Assembly (NCBI GenBank): GCA_905214305.1
Contig: CAJMLK010000019.1
Span: forward strand, 1 to 49,721
Direction of reading: 5' to 3'
Length of the DNA stretch: 49,721 nt
Source: an uncultured bacterium
GTDB lineage: Bacteria; Desulfobacterota; Desulfovibrionia; Desulfovibrionales; Desulfovibrionaceae
Shown here: positions 1 to 8,590 of the stretch, piece after piece
Layout of the letters: every line of letters starts with the position of its first letter
Position numbering within the stretch: position 1 is the first letter of the stretch
Position numbers and translations under genes: made by a program
Notes under the pieces: model-generated
The model's database searches: none
The model's input: only the letters and a program-made list of their open reading frames with translations
What the model was told of the DNA's origin: nothing

Positions 1-1332
1 CCACATCGCATTGAGATTTTGGACTTTTTTCTTAACCCTTAGCCGGACAGCAATGTTTGGCACTCTTTTTTGTTCCTTTTCAAAAGAGTCTTGGATCGCA
101 TAAAGTTCACGTTTTGCCTCAGATGAAAATTGTATTTCTACCAGTTTCCGGGTTGGTTCTTGAGTATAGCAGTCTTCAAGCAAATCGTTTATGCGCTTCA
201 AGTAATCATTATAGCCATCCTTGGATGGTGCATCTTCAATTATGTCATGCTGTTTTCCACCGAAACAAATTGCAAATCTCGGAGTAAGACCATGCAGGCC
301 AAGCCGGTTGTTAGAATATAACTGTCGCGTGATATCAGGATTTACCACAAGCCCGATGTTAAGGAATGGGTTTTGAAAGAGTTTTGTTCCGTCGCGTTTG
401 GTTGCAGTAATAAATTTTTCATAATCATAGGCTTTCGTAAAAATATCCAACGGCGACCTAGAAGCAAATACAAGGTGCAATAAGGTATTGCCTTCAGCGC
501 TGGCAAAAGTACTGCCGCCACCATTTCTCTGCATGGATTCGTACAACTTGGGGAAAGAAGTATCCTCTGTAAATAGCAAAGGTGGCGCACTTGTTTCATC
601 AACCCTGTAACATTCTTCTATTATTTCACGGTCATGTCGAATATTCTCAGCGAATTCCTGAAGTGAATCCTTATTGATTTGCAGATCCACACGGTGCATT
701 CTTTCGGATTGCTTCAGTGCGATCTTTCTTGCCTGCTGAAGATCAGCTTTGCGATCTGAACTTAACAACCCGTCTGTATATTCATTTTGTTTTTTATTTT
801 CAAACAGGTAATGTGGCCGCATAACCATCTTTAACATGCTGCTTTTCATGTTTCCAGACTCTGCACATATCAGCACATAAAGCACAATTGCTTCTGACCA
901 TTCTCCATCTATTTTTCCAATATATTTTCCACGAGTTGCAGATGCAGTTGAAAACAGAATCAGAAGTAACACGGGTAAATAACCCCATCCTGTACGATGG
1001 GCTATGTGCATTACAACTTCTTTCAATTCTTCAGGAGCATCTTCAAGGTTTATATCAACTAATTGAGAGAATAGCTCATGCGATGAAATGAGCCTTGAGT
1101 CTAGCCTATAGGCCATCTCATTCAGGTGCTCGTCCAAATTTTTTTCGGAATCAATACGATCTACTTCTTTTCTGGCAGATTCATAATTGATATATGCACG
1201 CATACACGCAGTTTCATCTAGCTTGCGTGCAATGTATGGATCATCTCGAAGATTAATTTTCTTTCGCAAAAGCGCAGAATTCGTGGTATTCTTAAATATA
1301 TCAGCCTTATTCTTATCATTATTATTTCCCAT
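1..1332 (-). CDS. DUF3987 (YfjI-like) protein, partial, C-terminus beyond left edge
   Basis: This minus-strand frame is open for 444 codons from an ATG at 1332 to base 1, with no stop before the window edge. The N-terminal part is charged. Around residues 110-135 is a hydrophobic stretch, then a Walker-A-like segment (LICAESGNMKSS) typical of DUF3987/YfjI proteins of phages, plasmids and genomic islands, where family members are thought to be P-loop ATPases linked to replication. The later part (SRSPLDIFTKAYDYEKF, NIGLVVNPDI, LTPRFAICF) also matches how that family reads. A weak AGGGC precedes the start. Base use is AT-rich, unlike the core genome. It lies downstream of the AlpA-like gene on the same strand. 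Family assignment rests on motif recall, not a search. Confidence 0.75.
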   Translation of the reverse strand, partial: MGNNNDKNKADIFKNTTNSALLRKKINLRDDPYIARKLDETACMRAYINYESARKEVDRIDSEKNLDEHLNEMAYRLDSRLISSHELFSQLVDINLEDAPEELKEVVMHIAHRTGWGYLPVLLLILFSTASATRGKYIGKIDGEWSEAIVLYVLICAESGNMKSSMLKMVMRPHYLFENKKQNEYTDGLLSSDRKADLQQARKIALKQSERMHRVDLQINKDSLQEFAENIRHDREIIEECYRVDETSAPPLLFTEDTSFPKLYESMQRNGGGSTFASAEGNTLLHLVFASRSPLDIFTKAYDYEKFITATKRDGTKLFQNPFLNIGLVVNPDITRQLYSNNRLGLHGLTPRFAICFGGKQHDIIEDAPSKDGYNDYLKRINDLLEDCYTQEPTRKLVEIQFSSEAKRELYAIQDSFEKEQKRVPNIAVRLRVKKKVQNLNAMW

Positions 1333-1371
1333 AGTGCCCTCGGAAAGTTATTTGTTGTTTGATAGAACCAG

Positions 1372-1403
1372 CCTTCTTCACCTAGAAAGCTAGGTGAAGA
1401 AGG
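1372..1403. other. Perfect 14-bp hairpin
   Basis: Arms CCTTCTTCACCTAG and CTAGGTGAAGAAGG flank an AAAG loop. It lies between the AlpA-like gene and the DUF3987 gene. No T-run follows on either strand, so it may be an attenuator, processing site or protein-binding site rather than a terminator. Confidence 0.6.
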
Positions 1404-1559
1404 GCGGCTCTGAATTCATCGTAGCTGAACTATATGGTGAAATGGCTATGCCGATATGGCCGTCTAAATGGAACCAGAGTTGTTACCAAAGAAGTTGAAC
1501 CCAGCTAAGTAAGTTTGCTGTTGTGGAGCACCCCTGTTACTGTTGGCCGAATAACATCG

Positions 1560-1766
1560 TTAAGTAGCAGCAGAAGGATCTATGCGATGTTCAAACAGAT
1601 ATTCTTCTAGGTCACACAAGCGGTAGCGCACAGAACGCCCAATTTTGATGTAAGGGAGTCCGCGACGCATGTGCCTGTGCGCACGAAGCGTGGATAGGCT
1701 CAAGCCAGTTCGGGCTGAAACCTCATGTTCGGTTAGACACTGACAAGTGGATTTTGTGGTGGGCAT
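1560..1766 (-). CDS. AlpA/excisionase-like helix-turn-helix protein
   Basis: A 68-residue protein that is almost entirely one winged-helix (MerR/HTH_17-like) domain: LTEHEVSARTGLSLSTLRAHR forms the turn and recognition helix, followed by GLPYIKIGRSVRYRLCDLEEYL, the usual wing of AlpA and Xis-type proteins. Such proteins activate or direct excision of integrated elements, or regulate their genes. The start is supported by AAGGAGGTCGGCT just before ATG. Its position between an integrase and a DUF3987 gene is the usual order in prophage-like islands. Whether it acts on the integrase or on replication genes cannot be told from sequence. Confidence 0.85.
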   Translation of the reverse strand: MPTTKSTCQCLTEHEVSARTGLSLSTLRAHRHMRRGLPYIKIGRSVRYRLCDLEEYLFEHRIDPSAAT

Positions 1767-2209
1767 AGCCGACCTCCTTGGTTTAACTTGGGGTCCGGCT
1801 ATACGTATACAGGATGGGATAGTGTTAAGCCCAGCGTGTGGGCAACAAGGTTAGCTTAAATCTAATATCAGGAATGGCTATTGTTAGCGCGGTGGAAGAT
1901 GGGAATCTTTCGGGCTTGGGGACATTGGGATAACAGCGGTGTACAAGAGATAAGCCTCCCAGATAACCCACTTGAAGCAATAAGGAGGATTTTCATAAAG
2001 CAAAATCCATAACCAGTAATTATCACTATTTATGGAGAGCAATCACTGCTGAACTAACTCTGCCTGGAGACCTGCTGGTGCGCCAGTGTGGAAAAAAGAA
2101 AAGCCTCCTCATACGACCTGCTTGAAGCAGTATGGGGGCTTCATGACTAAGTAATAAGCTGCCATGGCATTGCAGCCTAATCCATTTGAAAAATAGTAAA
2201 CGATGAGGT
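1767..2209. other. AT-rich intergenic region with two related hairpins
   Basis: I see no gene here. The region holds the terminator listed separately at 2091-2141 and a degenerate relative of it at about 1954-1993, with the shared wording AAGCCTCC...CTTGAAGCA...GGAGG. The leader of the AlpA-like gene must also lie here. Confidence 0.5.
2091..2141 (-). terminator. Intrinsic terminator after the integrase/unknown-protein operon
   Basis: Read on the minus strand, AAGCCCCCATAC pairs with GTATGAGGAGGCTT across a loop, followed by TTCTTTTTTC. The stem uses G-T wobbles. It lies 70 bp past the stop of the 2210-3205 gene. Confidence 0.75.
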
Positions 2210-3205
2210 TCAACTATTTTGGTGGAAATGTGCACTAAATTGATATTCAAAGAAACTTATTGGCTGTCTCTTAAGCAACCGTACTTGAGCTTTATCTCGT
2301 ATTCTATTCAGATATGATTCACTTCCTTCTGTTCCGCTGATTTTTTCGACGGCAGACTTGAAGTGTTTCCTCCAATTTGATTCGCATTCACTAAAATATT
2401 TACATCCTGCGCAATCTTCGGATGTTGCTTTTTTTGCTGGATCGCATTTTTCAAGCGAATTGCGCTTCCTATATTCTTCAAGAGCTCGATCAATCTTGAA
2501 GTTATTGCTGATGTATAAATCGTATATCAGGAGCCCAGAAGACTTGTAAAATGTGTTATGCAAAGATTGTCTATGCGTCTTTAAGTTTGATTTCATGTGT
2601 ATTTGCTTGAGTTTGTCGTTTCGCTTGCAATTTTCGTAGTCATTTACTGATTTTAAAAGCGTTGCTTGCTTTGTGATAGCATCGATAATTTCATCGAGCT
2701 GAAGATTTTTATCAATGCAGAATAAGACATAATCCCGATTGCGATGAAGGGCTATTACACATCTTCTATCAATACTGTCTAGAGTCTTGAATGTTGCTGG
2801 GACTTCTTTGCCGCTTTTTGTCCACACGGCAATTTCAGCCATGTCGTATGGAAATGGCAGAAATGAAGCGCTCACTTTGAAGCTATTTGATATATGAAGA
2901 AGATTTTCAGTATAATGTTGAAACGAAATCTCCTCTATATATCCTTCACTTCCTTCAAATGGGGTAATATATCGCAAGCCAATCATGCGCGCCTCATGAC
3001 AGAAAATAGCATCCGACAGCAAGTCTATCTGCATGCCTTCGGCGATATCAGACTCAAAGAATTGTTTTGAGGTAAATTTAATATACTTAATGGCATCTTC
3101 AATATGCCCATTGTTATGATCAGACATCTCAAATCGGCGTTTCGCATATTCACAAAAGAAAAAGGACTCTTCTAAGGTCGTTTGGTCAAGGGCTGGATTT
3201 GACAT
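2210..3205 (-). CDS. Unknown element-borne protein with a cysteine cluster
   Basis: I do not recognise this 331-residue protein. It has no signal peptide or membrane segment. The first two thirds are mixed alpha/beta (YVLFCIDKNLQLDEI). Near residues 250-280 is a cysteine cluster, CDPAKKATSEDCAGCKYFSE followed by another Cys, with spacing C-x10-C-x2-C-x5-C, which could bind zinc or an iron-sulfur cluster. The ATG at 3205 overlaps the integrase stop (TGATG), so the two are translationally coupled; a GTG one codon earlier is an alternative start. It is AT-rich like the rest of the element. Its place directly behind the integrase suggests cargo or a recombination accessory protein; neither is shown. 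Confidence 0.8.
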   Translation of the reverse strand: MSNPALDQTTLEESFFFCEYAKRRFEMSDHNNGHIEDAIKYIKFTSKQFFESDIAEGMQIDLLSDAIFCHEARMIGLRYITPFEGSEGYIEEISFQHYTENLLHISNSFKVSASFLPFPYDMAEIAVWTKSGKEVPATFKTLDSIDRRCVIALHRNRDYVLFCIDKNLQLDEIIDAITKQATLLKSVNDYENCKRNDKLKQIHMKSNLKTHRQSLHNTFYKSSGLLIYDLYISNNFKIDRALEEYRKRNSLEKCDPAKKATSEDCAGCKYFSECESNWRKHFKSAVEKISGTEGSESYLNRIRDKAQVRLLKRQPISFFEYQFSAHFHQNS

Positions 3206-4353
3206 CACTTTTTCTCCACATCCATATTAAATATTTCATCCGCGACACTGGCTGCCCGTTGCATGGCCTCATCGGCCAGGTGTGCGTAACGCTGGGTCAT
3301 CTGCGGGCTTGCATGCGTCAGTAACTTCTGCAATGTGTATAGGTCGACCTTTCCACTGGAGGCAAGAAGCGAAGCATAGGCATGACGCAACCCATGCAGC
3401 GGGCGAAAATCGTCAGGCAGGCCAGCGCGCCTTTTCACCCTCTCTGCTATTTTACGGTATTCCTTCCGTTGCTCACCGTTTCTTCCTGGAAACACATACA
3501 AGCTATCAACTCTTCCAACGCTTTGAAGTACAATTCTGGCCGCATGTGAGAGCGGTATACGTTCTGTTTTACCTTTCTTAGCGGCTTCACCACGAAGCAA
3601 AATAAAATCCCTTTCAAAATCGATATCACTCCACTGCAACGCCATCAAAGCACCCTTGCGCATGCCCGTAACTAACGCGAGCTTTAACAAGGCGGCGGCG
3701 TCTTGATCTGCTTCCATATCAATTGCTTCTAGGTATTTATTCAACTGCTCGCCGGTTAAACTTTCCGTTTTCTGATTATCTACCTTTGGCATCTCAAAAT
3801 GGAGCACGGATGGATCTGGTGATGCACATAGCCCTTTTCTGACGCCAAATTTGATTATCCGACGAAGCAGTGCGAGTATGTGTTTTGTTGTTTGCGGACT
3901 TTTTCCTGCTTTGAGCAGCATATGTCGGAGCTTATCGATTTCTAATGTTGTTATTTCATTAGGCGTTTTGTTTTTAAAAATTTCACATAGATAGATATTA
4001 TACCTACTCACATCAGACTTTCTTACTCTATCATCATCAAAAGCATGTTGATACTGACTCCAAAGCTTAGCAATTGTTGGCTTAGCAGCCTCGGCTGCCT
4101 TTGCCGCAATATCTGCCGCGCGAATCTCCTTACGAGAAGCGCGCTTCCCTTCAATCCGCTCAGCGCGTATTCCGGACGCTTTAGCAGGGGTCATATCGTC
4201 CGCATACTGCCTACCAACTTTTTCTTCAACGACCTTAAAACCATGCTTAAATACAATATAATAGACCCTCTCTTCACCGGGTTTGCCTTTACGCTTAGCA
4301 AGCCGGTAGAACACTCCGGGGTAGTTTGTCTTCACACGAGCCTGACTCGCCAT
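3205..4353 (-). CDS. Tyrosine-type site-specific integrase
   Basis: A 382-residue phage/island integrase. The N-terminal part has an arm-type DNA-binding segment (YYIVFKHGFKVVEEKVGR), then a core-binding SAM-like domain around residues 95-185, then the catalytic domain. Catalytic residues are visible: Arg in TGMRKGALMALQW, Lys in KKGKTERIPL, His and Arg in LHGLRHAYASL, His in KLLTHASPQM, and the Tyr nucleophile in TQRYAHL. The start at 4353 is chosen over 4389 because GGAGGAAGTTT precedes it. The gene points away from the fumarate reductase operon, so the element extends to the left and its right attachment site should lie within about 4360-4750. No tRNA gene is adjacent. Confidence 0.95.
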   Translation of the reverse strand: MASQARVKTNYPGVFYRLAKRKGKPGEERVYYIVFKHGFKVVEEKVGRQYADDMTPAKASGIRAERIEGKRASRKEIRAADIAAKAAEAAKPTIAKLWSQYQHAFDDDRVRKSDVSRYNIYLCEIFKNKTPNEITTLEIDKLRHMLLKAGKSPQTTKHILALLRRIIKFGVRKGLCASPDPSVLHFEMPKVDNQKTESLTGEQLNKYLEAIDMEADQDAAALLKLALVTGMRKGALMALQWSDIDFERDFILLRGEAAKKGKTERIPLSHAARIVLQSVGRVDSLYVFPGRNGEQRKEYRKIAERVKRRAGLPDDFRPLHGLRHAYASLLASSGKVDLYTLQKLLTHASPQMTQRYAHLADEAMQRAASVADEIFNMDVEKK

Positions 4354-4371
4354 AAACTTCCTCCAACAAAA

Positions 4372-4391
4372 TTCCAACCCTATTTCCAACC
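4372..4391. promoter_or_regulatory. Direct repeats upstream of the integrase
   Basis: TTCCAACC occurs twice with a 12-bp period (4372-4379 and 4384-4391), and a weaker version (TCCAAC) lies next to the integrase ribosome binding site. Short direct repeats here could be integrase arm sites or an operator. Confidence 0.4.
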
Positions 4392-4550
4392 TTATGCTTG
4401 ACTTTTGATGGCAAAATATAGAACCAAATGCAAGAAAATGTTTTTATAACTTGTCAAAATTATAAAATAAAAAAAATTGATGAAACTAGGTGTAAATATT
4501 GAAAGTTGGCCTTGCGTCCTGCGGGCCTCACTTCCTTCAAGCGTCGACCC

Positions 4551-4590
4551 TGTGTCGTGGCATGCCGCCCAGTGTCTTGGTGTGCCGCCT
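4551..4590. repeat. Two 20-bp imperfect tandem repeats
   Basis: The unit GTGTCgTGGcaTGCCGCC recurs 20 bp later as GTGTCtTGGtgTGCCGCC, and a shortened third unit (GTAGCCTGCCGCC) follows at about 4592. It lies in the GC-rich patch at the island/core junction. Confidence 0.55.
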
Positions 4591-4746
4591 TGTAGCCTGC
4601 CGCCCTGTGCAGGGCGTGCGTCTGTCCGCACGGTCTGCTTTCCAGAACGGTTTTTCTTTTTTACTGCCAAGATCATGAATAAAAATTGGAAGGTGCTCAT
4701 TTTTCAAGGGGATAACGCACCAGCATTATACTTCTTTATTTTTTAA

Positions 4747-4764
4747 TTATAGTGTACGCTATAA
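4747..4764. promoter_or_regulatory. Palindromic operator candidate upstream of mfrABE
   Basis: TTATAGTGTACGCTATAA is a near-perfect 18-bp palindrome (arms TTATAG and CTATAA, centre TGTACG). It lies about 40 bp upstream of the possible TTGACA at 4796-4801, a usual place for an activator of an anaerobic respiration operon. It does not match the FNR/HcpR or Rex half-sites I know. Confidence 0.45.
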
Positions 4765-4931
4765 CTACTTGGTTTCAAATGCCCGGTTTTTTCTCTTGAC
4801 AGGTGCAGGGGAGAGATCGAGCATACAAACAGTAAAGCAACAAAGGGATGCCGCGCGGTTTTTTCGTCCGCCGCATGTGCGCCCGCCGAACCCCGCCGGA
4901 ACATCCCCCCCCTTCTTCCGAGGATTTATAT

Positions 4932-6764
4932 ATGACCCAACAATTTACCCGCAGAAAATTTCTGCAGTCGGCCTGTATCACCATCAGTGCCCTGACGGTA
5001 AGTGCAAGCGGTCTTGACAAGGCCCTTGCCGCCGTCAGCGGGGCTGCCCCAATGGCTGCCTGTGACGTGCTGATAATCGGTTCCGGCGGCGCAGGCTTGC
5101 GTGCCGCGGTTGCCGCCATGAAAAAAAATCCCAGGCTCAACGTGGTTGTTGTGACCAAGTGCATGCCCTCGCGCAACGCCACCTGTATGGCCGAGGGCGG
5201 CATCAACGGCGTCACCGACTTCAGCAAGGGTGATTCTTACGAGCTGCATTGCTACGACACCGTCAAGGGTGGCGACTACCTTGTGGATCAGGATGCCACT
5301 CTCAAGTTCTGTGAGCAGGCAGGCCCCACCATTCTTGAGCTGGATTACAAGGGCATGCCCTTTTCGCGCACGGCTGACGGCAAGGTTAAGGCCCGGCCGT
5401 TTGGCGGTGCGTCAAAGGTGCGCTGCAACTATTCGGCAGACAAGACAGGCCATATCGTGGCGCATGTCTGTCTGGATGAAGCCCTGACGCACGGCGTCAA
5501 GTTTCTCATGGACCATGAGCTGCTGGACCTCGGCGTGGACAACGGCCGTTGCGAGGGCGCGGTGCTGCGCAACATTCGCACCGGCGAAATCTCCCCTGTG
5601 CGTGCCAAGGCCGTGGTGCTCGCCACCGGCGGGTATACACGGATTTTTTGGAACCGCACCTCCACGCCCTATATTGCCACCGGCGATGGCGTGGCTGCCG
5701 CCCTGCGGGCGGGAGTGCCCTTTAAAGATCCGGAAATGATCCAGTTTCACCCCACCGGCGTGGTGCACGGTGGCGTGCTCATCACTGAGGCGGCCCGGGG
5801 TGAAGGCGGCTATCTGCTCAACAACAAGGGCGAGCGGTTCATGAAGAACTACGCCCCCGGCAAGATGGAGCTTGGCCCCCGCGACATTGTGGCCCGCGCC
5901 ATTGAAACGGAAATCCGCGAAGGACGCGGCTACGGGCAGGGCCTTGAGGCATATGTACTGCTGGATCTCGTGCATCTGGGCCGCGACAAGATCATCAACG
6001 ATCTTCCGCAGATCCGTCACGTTGGCAAACTGTTTGAAAACATAGACCTTGTGGACAGGCCCATGATCATCCGGCCCACGGCCCATTACTCAATGGGTGG
6101 CATTGCTGTGGCAAAGTTTGATGACATGTCCACGGAACTTCCTGGCCTGTTTACCGCGGGTGAGGCTTCCTGCGTGTCCATTCACGGGGCCAACCGTCTG
6201 GGCGGCAATTCCCTTGCTGATGCCGTGGTCACCGGCAAGATTGCCGGAGACGGCGCAGCGGCCTACGCCGGTTCGGCGGACCACAGTGCGGGCAAAAGGC
6301 TGGCTGATCTGGCCGGTCAGTGGCAGGGCCGCTTTACCAACGTTTCCAGCGGCGGTGATGCCAAGGAAATGTATGCCCTTCGCGAAGCGATGGGCGCGCA
6401 GTTGTGGGATAATCTGGGGATTTTCCGTACCCAGGCCAAGCTTGTGGCTCTGGCAGACACCCTGGAGGACATGCGTTCGCGTTATGACGCCCTGCGCGTG
6501 CCCAATGCCAACCCTGTCTATAATTCCGTGTTCACGGAATATGTGGAGCTGGGCAATATGCTGCAACTGGCGCAGGCCGCCTGCCTTGCCGCCACTGAGC
6601 GCAAGGAGTCGCGCGGGGCGCATACCCGGGAGGACTTCCCCAAACGCGACGACGCCAACTTTCTCAAGCACAGCATGGTCACCATGAATGAAAGCGGCAA
6701 AATGCATATGGGCTGGAAAGACGTGGCGATCACAAGGTTCAAGCCCGAGGAGCGTAAGTACTGA
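4932..6764 (+). CDS. mfrA: 8-Methylmenaquinol:fumarate reductase-type flavoprotein subunit
   Basis: A 610-residue FrdA/SdhA-family flavoprotein that reduces fumarate or oxidises succinate. Residues 1-35 form a twin-arginine signal (TRRKFLQS, hydrophobic stretch, ALA), so the complex is exported folded, as in the Wolinella MfrABE/SdhABE type and unlike E. coli FrdA. FAD site DVLIIGSGGAGLRAA; catalytic segments FHPTGVVHGG, EAARGEGG, RPTAHYSMGG and GANRLGGNSLAD are intact. Where E. coli FrdA has the FAD-linking His (RSHTVAAEGG), this protein reads RNATCMAEGG, so FAD is probably not covalently bound through that residue. The start at 4932 has GAGGA upstream; the longer frame from 4848 would bury the Tat signal. 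The stop overlaps the mfrB start. Confidence 0.93.
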   Translation: MTQQFTRRKFLQSACITISALTVSASGLDKALAAVSGAAPMAACDVLIIGSGGAGLRAAVAAMKKNPRLNVVVVTKCMPSRNATCMAEGGINGVTDFSKGDSYELHCYDTVKGGDYLVDQDATLKFCEQAGPTILELDYKGMPFSRTADGKVKARPFGGASKVRCNYSADKTGHIVAHVCLDEALTHGVKFLMDHELLDLGVDNGRCEGAVLRNIRTGEISPVRAKAVVLATGGYTRIFWNRTSTPYIATGDGVAAALRAGVPFKDPEMIQFHPTGVVHGGVLITEAARGEGGYLLNNKGERFMKNYAPGKMELGPRDIVARAIETEIREGRGYGQGLEAYVLLDLVHLGRDKIINDLPQIRHVGKLFENIDLVDRPMIIRPTAHYSMGGIAVAKFDDMSTELPGLFTAGEASCVSIHGANRLGGNSLADAVVTGKIAGDGAAAYAGSADHSAGKRLADLAGQWQGRFTNVSSGGDAKEMYALREAMGAQLWDNLGIFRTQAKLVALADTLEDMRSRYDALRVPNANPVYNSVFTEYVELGNMLQLAQAACLAATERKESRGAHTREDFPKRDDANFLKHSMVTMNESGKMHMGWKDVAITRFKPEERKY

Positions 6765-7723
6765 TGGCTACACTCATTATTGACCGCTTTGACGGCAAAA
6801 AGCACTACGAGCAAAGTTACGTTCTTGCCCCGGCCGACGTGTCCGGCAAGACTGTCCTCAATACACTGCTGTTCATCAAGCAGACACAGGACCCCACGCT
6901 CAACTTCACGGCGTCCTGCCGTTGCGCCATTTGCGGGGCCTGCGGCGTCAGGGTCAACGGGCATGCCATTCTGGCCTGTGACACAAAGATGGACGATCTG
7001 ATCGCGACCTATGGTTCCGATACCATGCGCATCTCACCTCTTGCCAACTTCAAGGTCATTTCGGATCTGGTGGTGGACTGGGAGCCGGCAGTGGAAAACC
7101 TGCGCAAGATCCATCCCGGCATGGTCGCCAAGCCCGAATTTTCCATGAAGGAAGGCTGCCGCCAGACACAGGCGGAATTTGACCGCATCAAAAAACAATG
7201 GGACTGCATCATCTGCGGCTGTTGTGCCTCCGAGTGCAACAAGCTTACCGCCGACAACCGGGACTATATGGAACCCTTTGTGTTCACGCATGCCTGGCGG
7301 GTCGCCAATGACTCGCGCAGCAAGGATCCCCTGCTGCACGGCAAGCCCGCCGTGGCCGGGGGCCTGTGGAACTGTGTGCATTGTCAGGAATGCGCCAACC
7401 GTTGCCCCAAGGGCATCAGCTCTGCCGATGACATTGCGGCCCTGCGTGCCAAGGTTATGGCAAAGGGCATGACAGACGGCGTTGGCCCGGCGCATGCCAG
7501 ATCTTTCTATACCGATCTGGTGGAAGATTCGGGGCGGCTCAACGAAGTGCGGCTGGCGCTGCGTACCGAGGGCATCAGCACCGTGACGCGTGCGGGCATG
7601 GCTATTACGCTCATGCGTCAGGGCAAGATGAATCCGCTCGAGGCATTTGGCGAAGATCCCGTTGAAGGGCATGCCGCCCTCGTGAAGATGATTGAGGCGG
7701 CCCATGCCGCCGCGAAGGAGTAG
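6764..7723 (+). CDS. mfrB: Fumarate reductase iron-sulfur subunit, Mfr type
   Basis: A 319-residue electron-transfer subunit linking the MfrE anchor to the MfrA flavin. The N-terminal ferredoxin fold carries a plant-type [2Fe-2S] site (Cys52, Cys57, Cys60, Cys72 in SCRCAICGAC...LAC). The C-terminal domain has two cysteine motifs, CIICGCCASECN near residue 147 and CVHCQECANRCPKG near residue 205, for the [3Fe-4S]/[4Fe-4S] clusters. It is longer than E. coli FrdB (about 240 residues) by a C-terminal helical tail, as in class E complexes. The ATG overlaps the mfrA TGA, so translation is coupled. There is no signal peptide; it would be co-exported with MfrA. Confidence 0.93.
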   Translation: MATLIIDRFDGKKHYEQSYVLAPADVSGKTVLNTLLFIKQTQDPTLNFTASCRCAICGACGVRVNGHAILACDTKMDDLIATYGSDTMRISPLANFKVISDLVVDWEPAVENLRKIHPGMVAKPEFSMKEGCRQTQAEFDRIKKQWDCIICGCCASECNKLTADNRDYMEPFVFTHAWRVANDSRSKDPLLHGKPAVAGGLWNCVHCQECANRCPKGISSADDIAALRAKVMAKGMTDGVGPAHARSFYTDLVEDSGRLNEVRLALRTEGISTVTRAGMAITLMRQGKMNPLEAFGEDPVEGHAALVKMIEAAHAAAKE

Positions 7724-7727
7724 CCGT

Positions 7728-8582
7728 ATGCAGACCGAATACGCCTTTTTTCCCGGCTGCGTGCTGACTCAGGCGGCCAAGGAGTCCAGGATGGCCCTGG
7801 AGGCCGTGGCCCCCATCCTGAATATTACCCTGAAAGAAATACCCGGCTGGACCTGCTGCGGCGCTTCCCAGGCTCAGGATGTGGACCCGCTGGCTACTCT
7901 GGTGGCCAATGCCCGCAATCTGGCGCTTGCCGAACAGATGGGGCTGCCGGTACTGACATCGTGCAGCACCTGTCTGCTCATGCTGCGTCGGGCCAAGGCG
8001 GAACTGGACGGCGGACAGAAAGACCGGATCAACACGTTTCTTGCCAAGGGCAACATGGCCTATAAAGGCGAGAGCGAAGTGACCAGCCTGCTCTGGGTGC
8101 TGGCCCAGAATGCCGACGCGCTCAAGGCCAAGGTTGTCAAACCCCTCAATGGGATGAAAGTGGCGGCTTTTTACGGTTGCCACAGCTTGAGGCCCGAATC
8201 CGCACTGGGCTTTGAAAGTTCGGTGAATCCGTCGAGCTTTGAAAAGGTGGTTCATGCCCTGGGCGCGCAGGACGTGCCCTTTGACAAACGGCTGGACTGT
8301 TGCGGTTTTCATGCCGTGTATCCGGCGGAAAAATCCGTCATGCTCATGACAAGCGAAATCATCAACAGCGCTGCTGCTGCAGGGGCCAACTGCGTGGTGA
8401 CGCCTTGCCCCCTCTGTCAGATGCAGCTGGACATCTATCAGGACAATGCCCAGGAGCTGCACAAGTCCAAAGCCCGCGTTCCCGTGCTGCACCTCTCGCA
8501 GCTGGTGGGGCTGGCCCTGGGACTGCCTGCGGCAAAGCTGGGCCTGGACTACAACGTCATTGACGCCACAAAGCTCGGCTAG
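7728..8582 (+). CDS. mfrE: Fumarate reductase CCG-domain subunit
   Basis: A 284-residue protein with two cysteine-rich CCG domains (heterodisulfide-reductase HdrB-like). The first has FFPGCVLTQ, WTCCGASQ and CSTCLLML; the second has FYGCHSLRP, LDCCGFHAV and CPLCQMQLD. In MfrABE/SdhABE complexes this subunit replaces the haem-b or FrdCD membrane anchor and transfers electrons between (methyl)menaquinol and the iron-sulfur subunit. There are no transmembrane helices; attachment would be peripheral. The start at 7728, 4 bp after the mfrB stop, is preferred over 7692, which would overlap mfrB. With mfrA and mfrB it completes a three-gene operon ending at a strong hairpin. Confidence 0.92.
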   Translation: MQTEYAFFPGCVLTQAAKESRMALEAVAPILNITLKEIPGWTCCGASQAQDVDPLATLVANARNLALAEQMGLPVLTSCSTCLLMLRRAKAELDGGQKDRINTFLAKGNMAYKGESEVTSLLWVLAQNADALKAKVVKPLNGMKVAAFYGCHSLRPESALGFESSVNPSSFEKVVHALGAQDVPFDKRLDCCGFHAVYPAEKSVMLMTSEIINSAAAAGANCVVTPCPLCQMQLDIYQDNAQELHKSKARVPVLHLSQLVGLALGLPAAKLGLDYNVIDATKLG

Positions 8583-8590
8583 AGCTTTTT

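Larger units (their letters stand above)
4354..4931. other. Island/core junction region
   Basis: I see no gene here. Bases 4354-4500 are AT-rich like the element, 4505-4640 are GC-rich with a 20-bp tandem repeat, and 4660-4800 turn AT-rich again before the mfrA leader. A palindrome (4747-4764) and a possible -35 TTGACA (4796-4801) probably belong to the mfr promoter; no convincing -10 follows. The right attachment site is expected here but I cannot place it. Confidence 0.5.
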
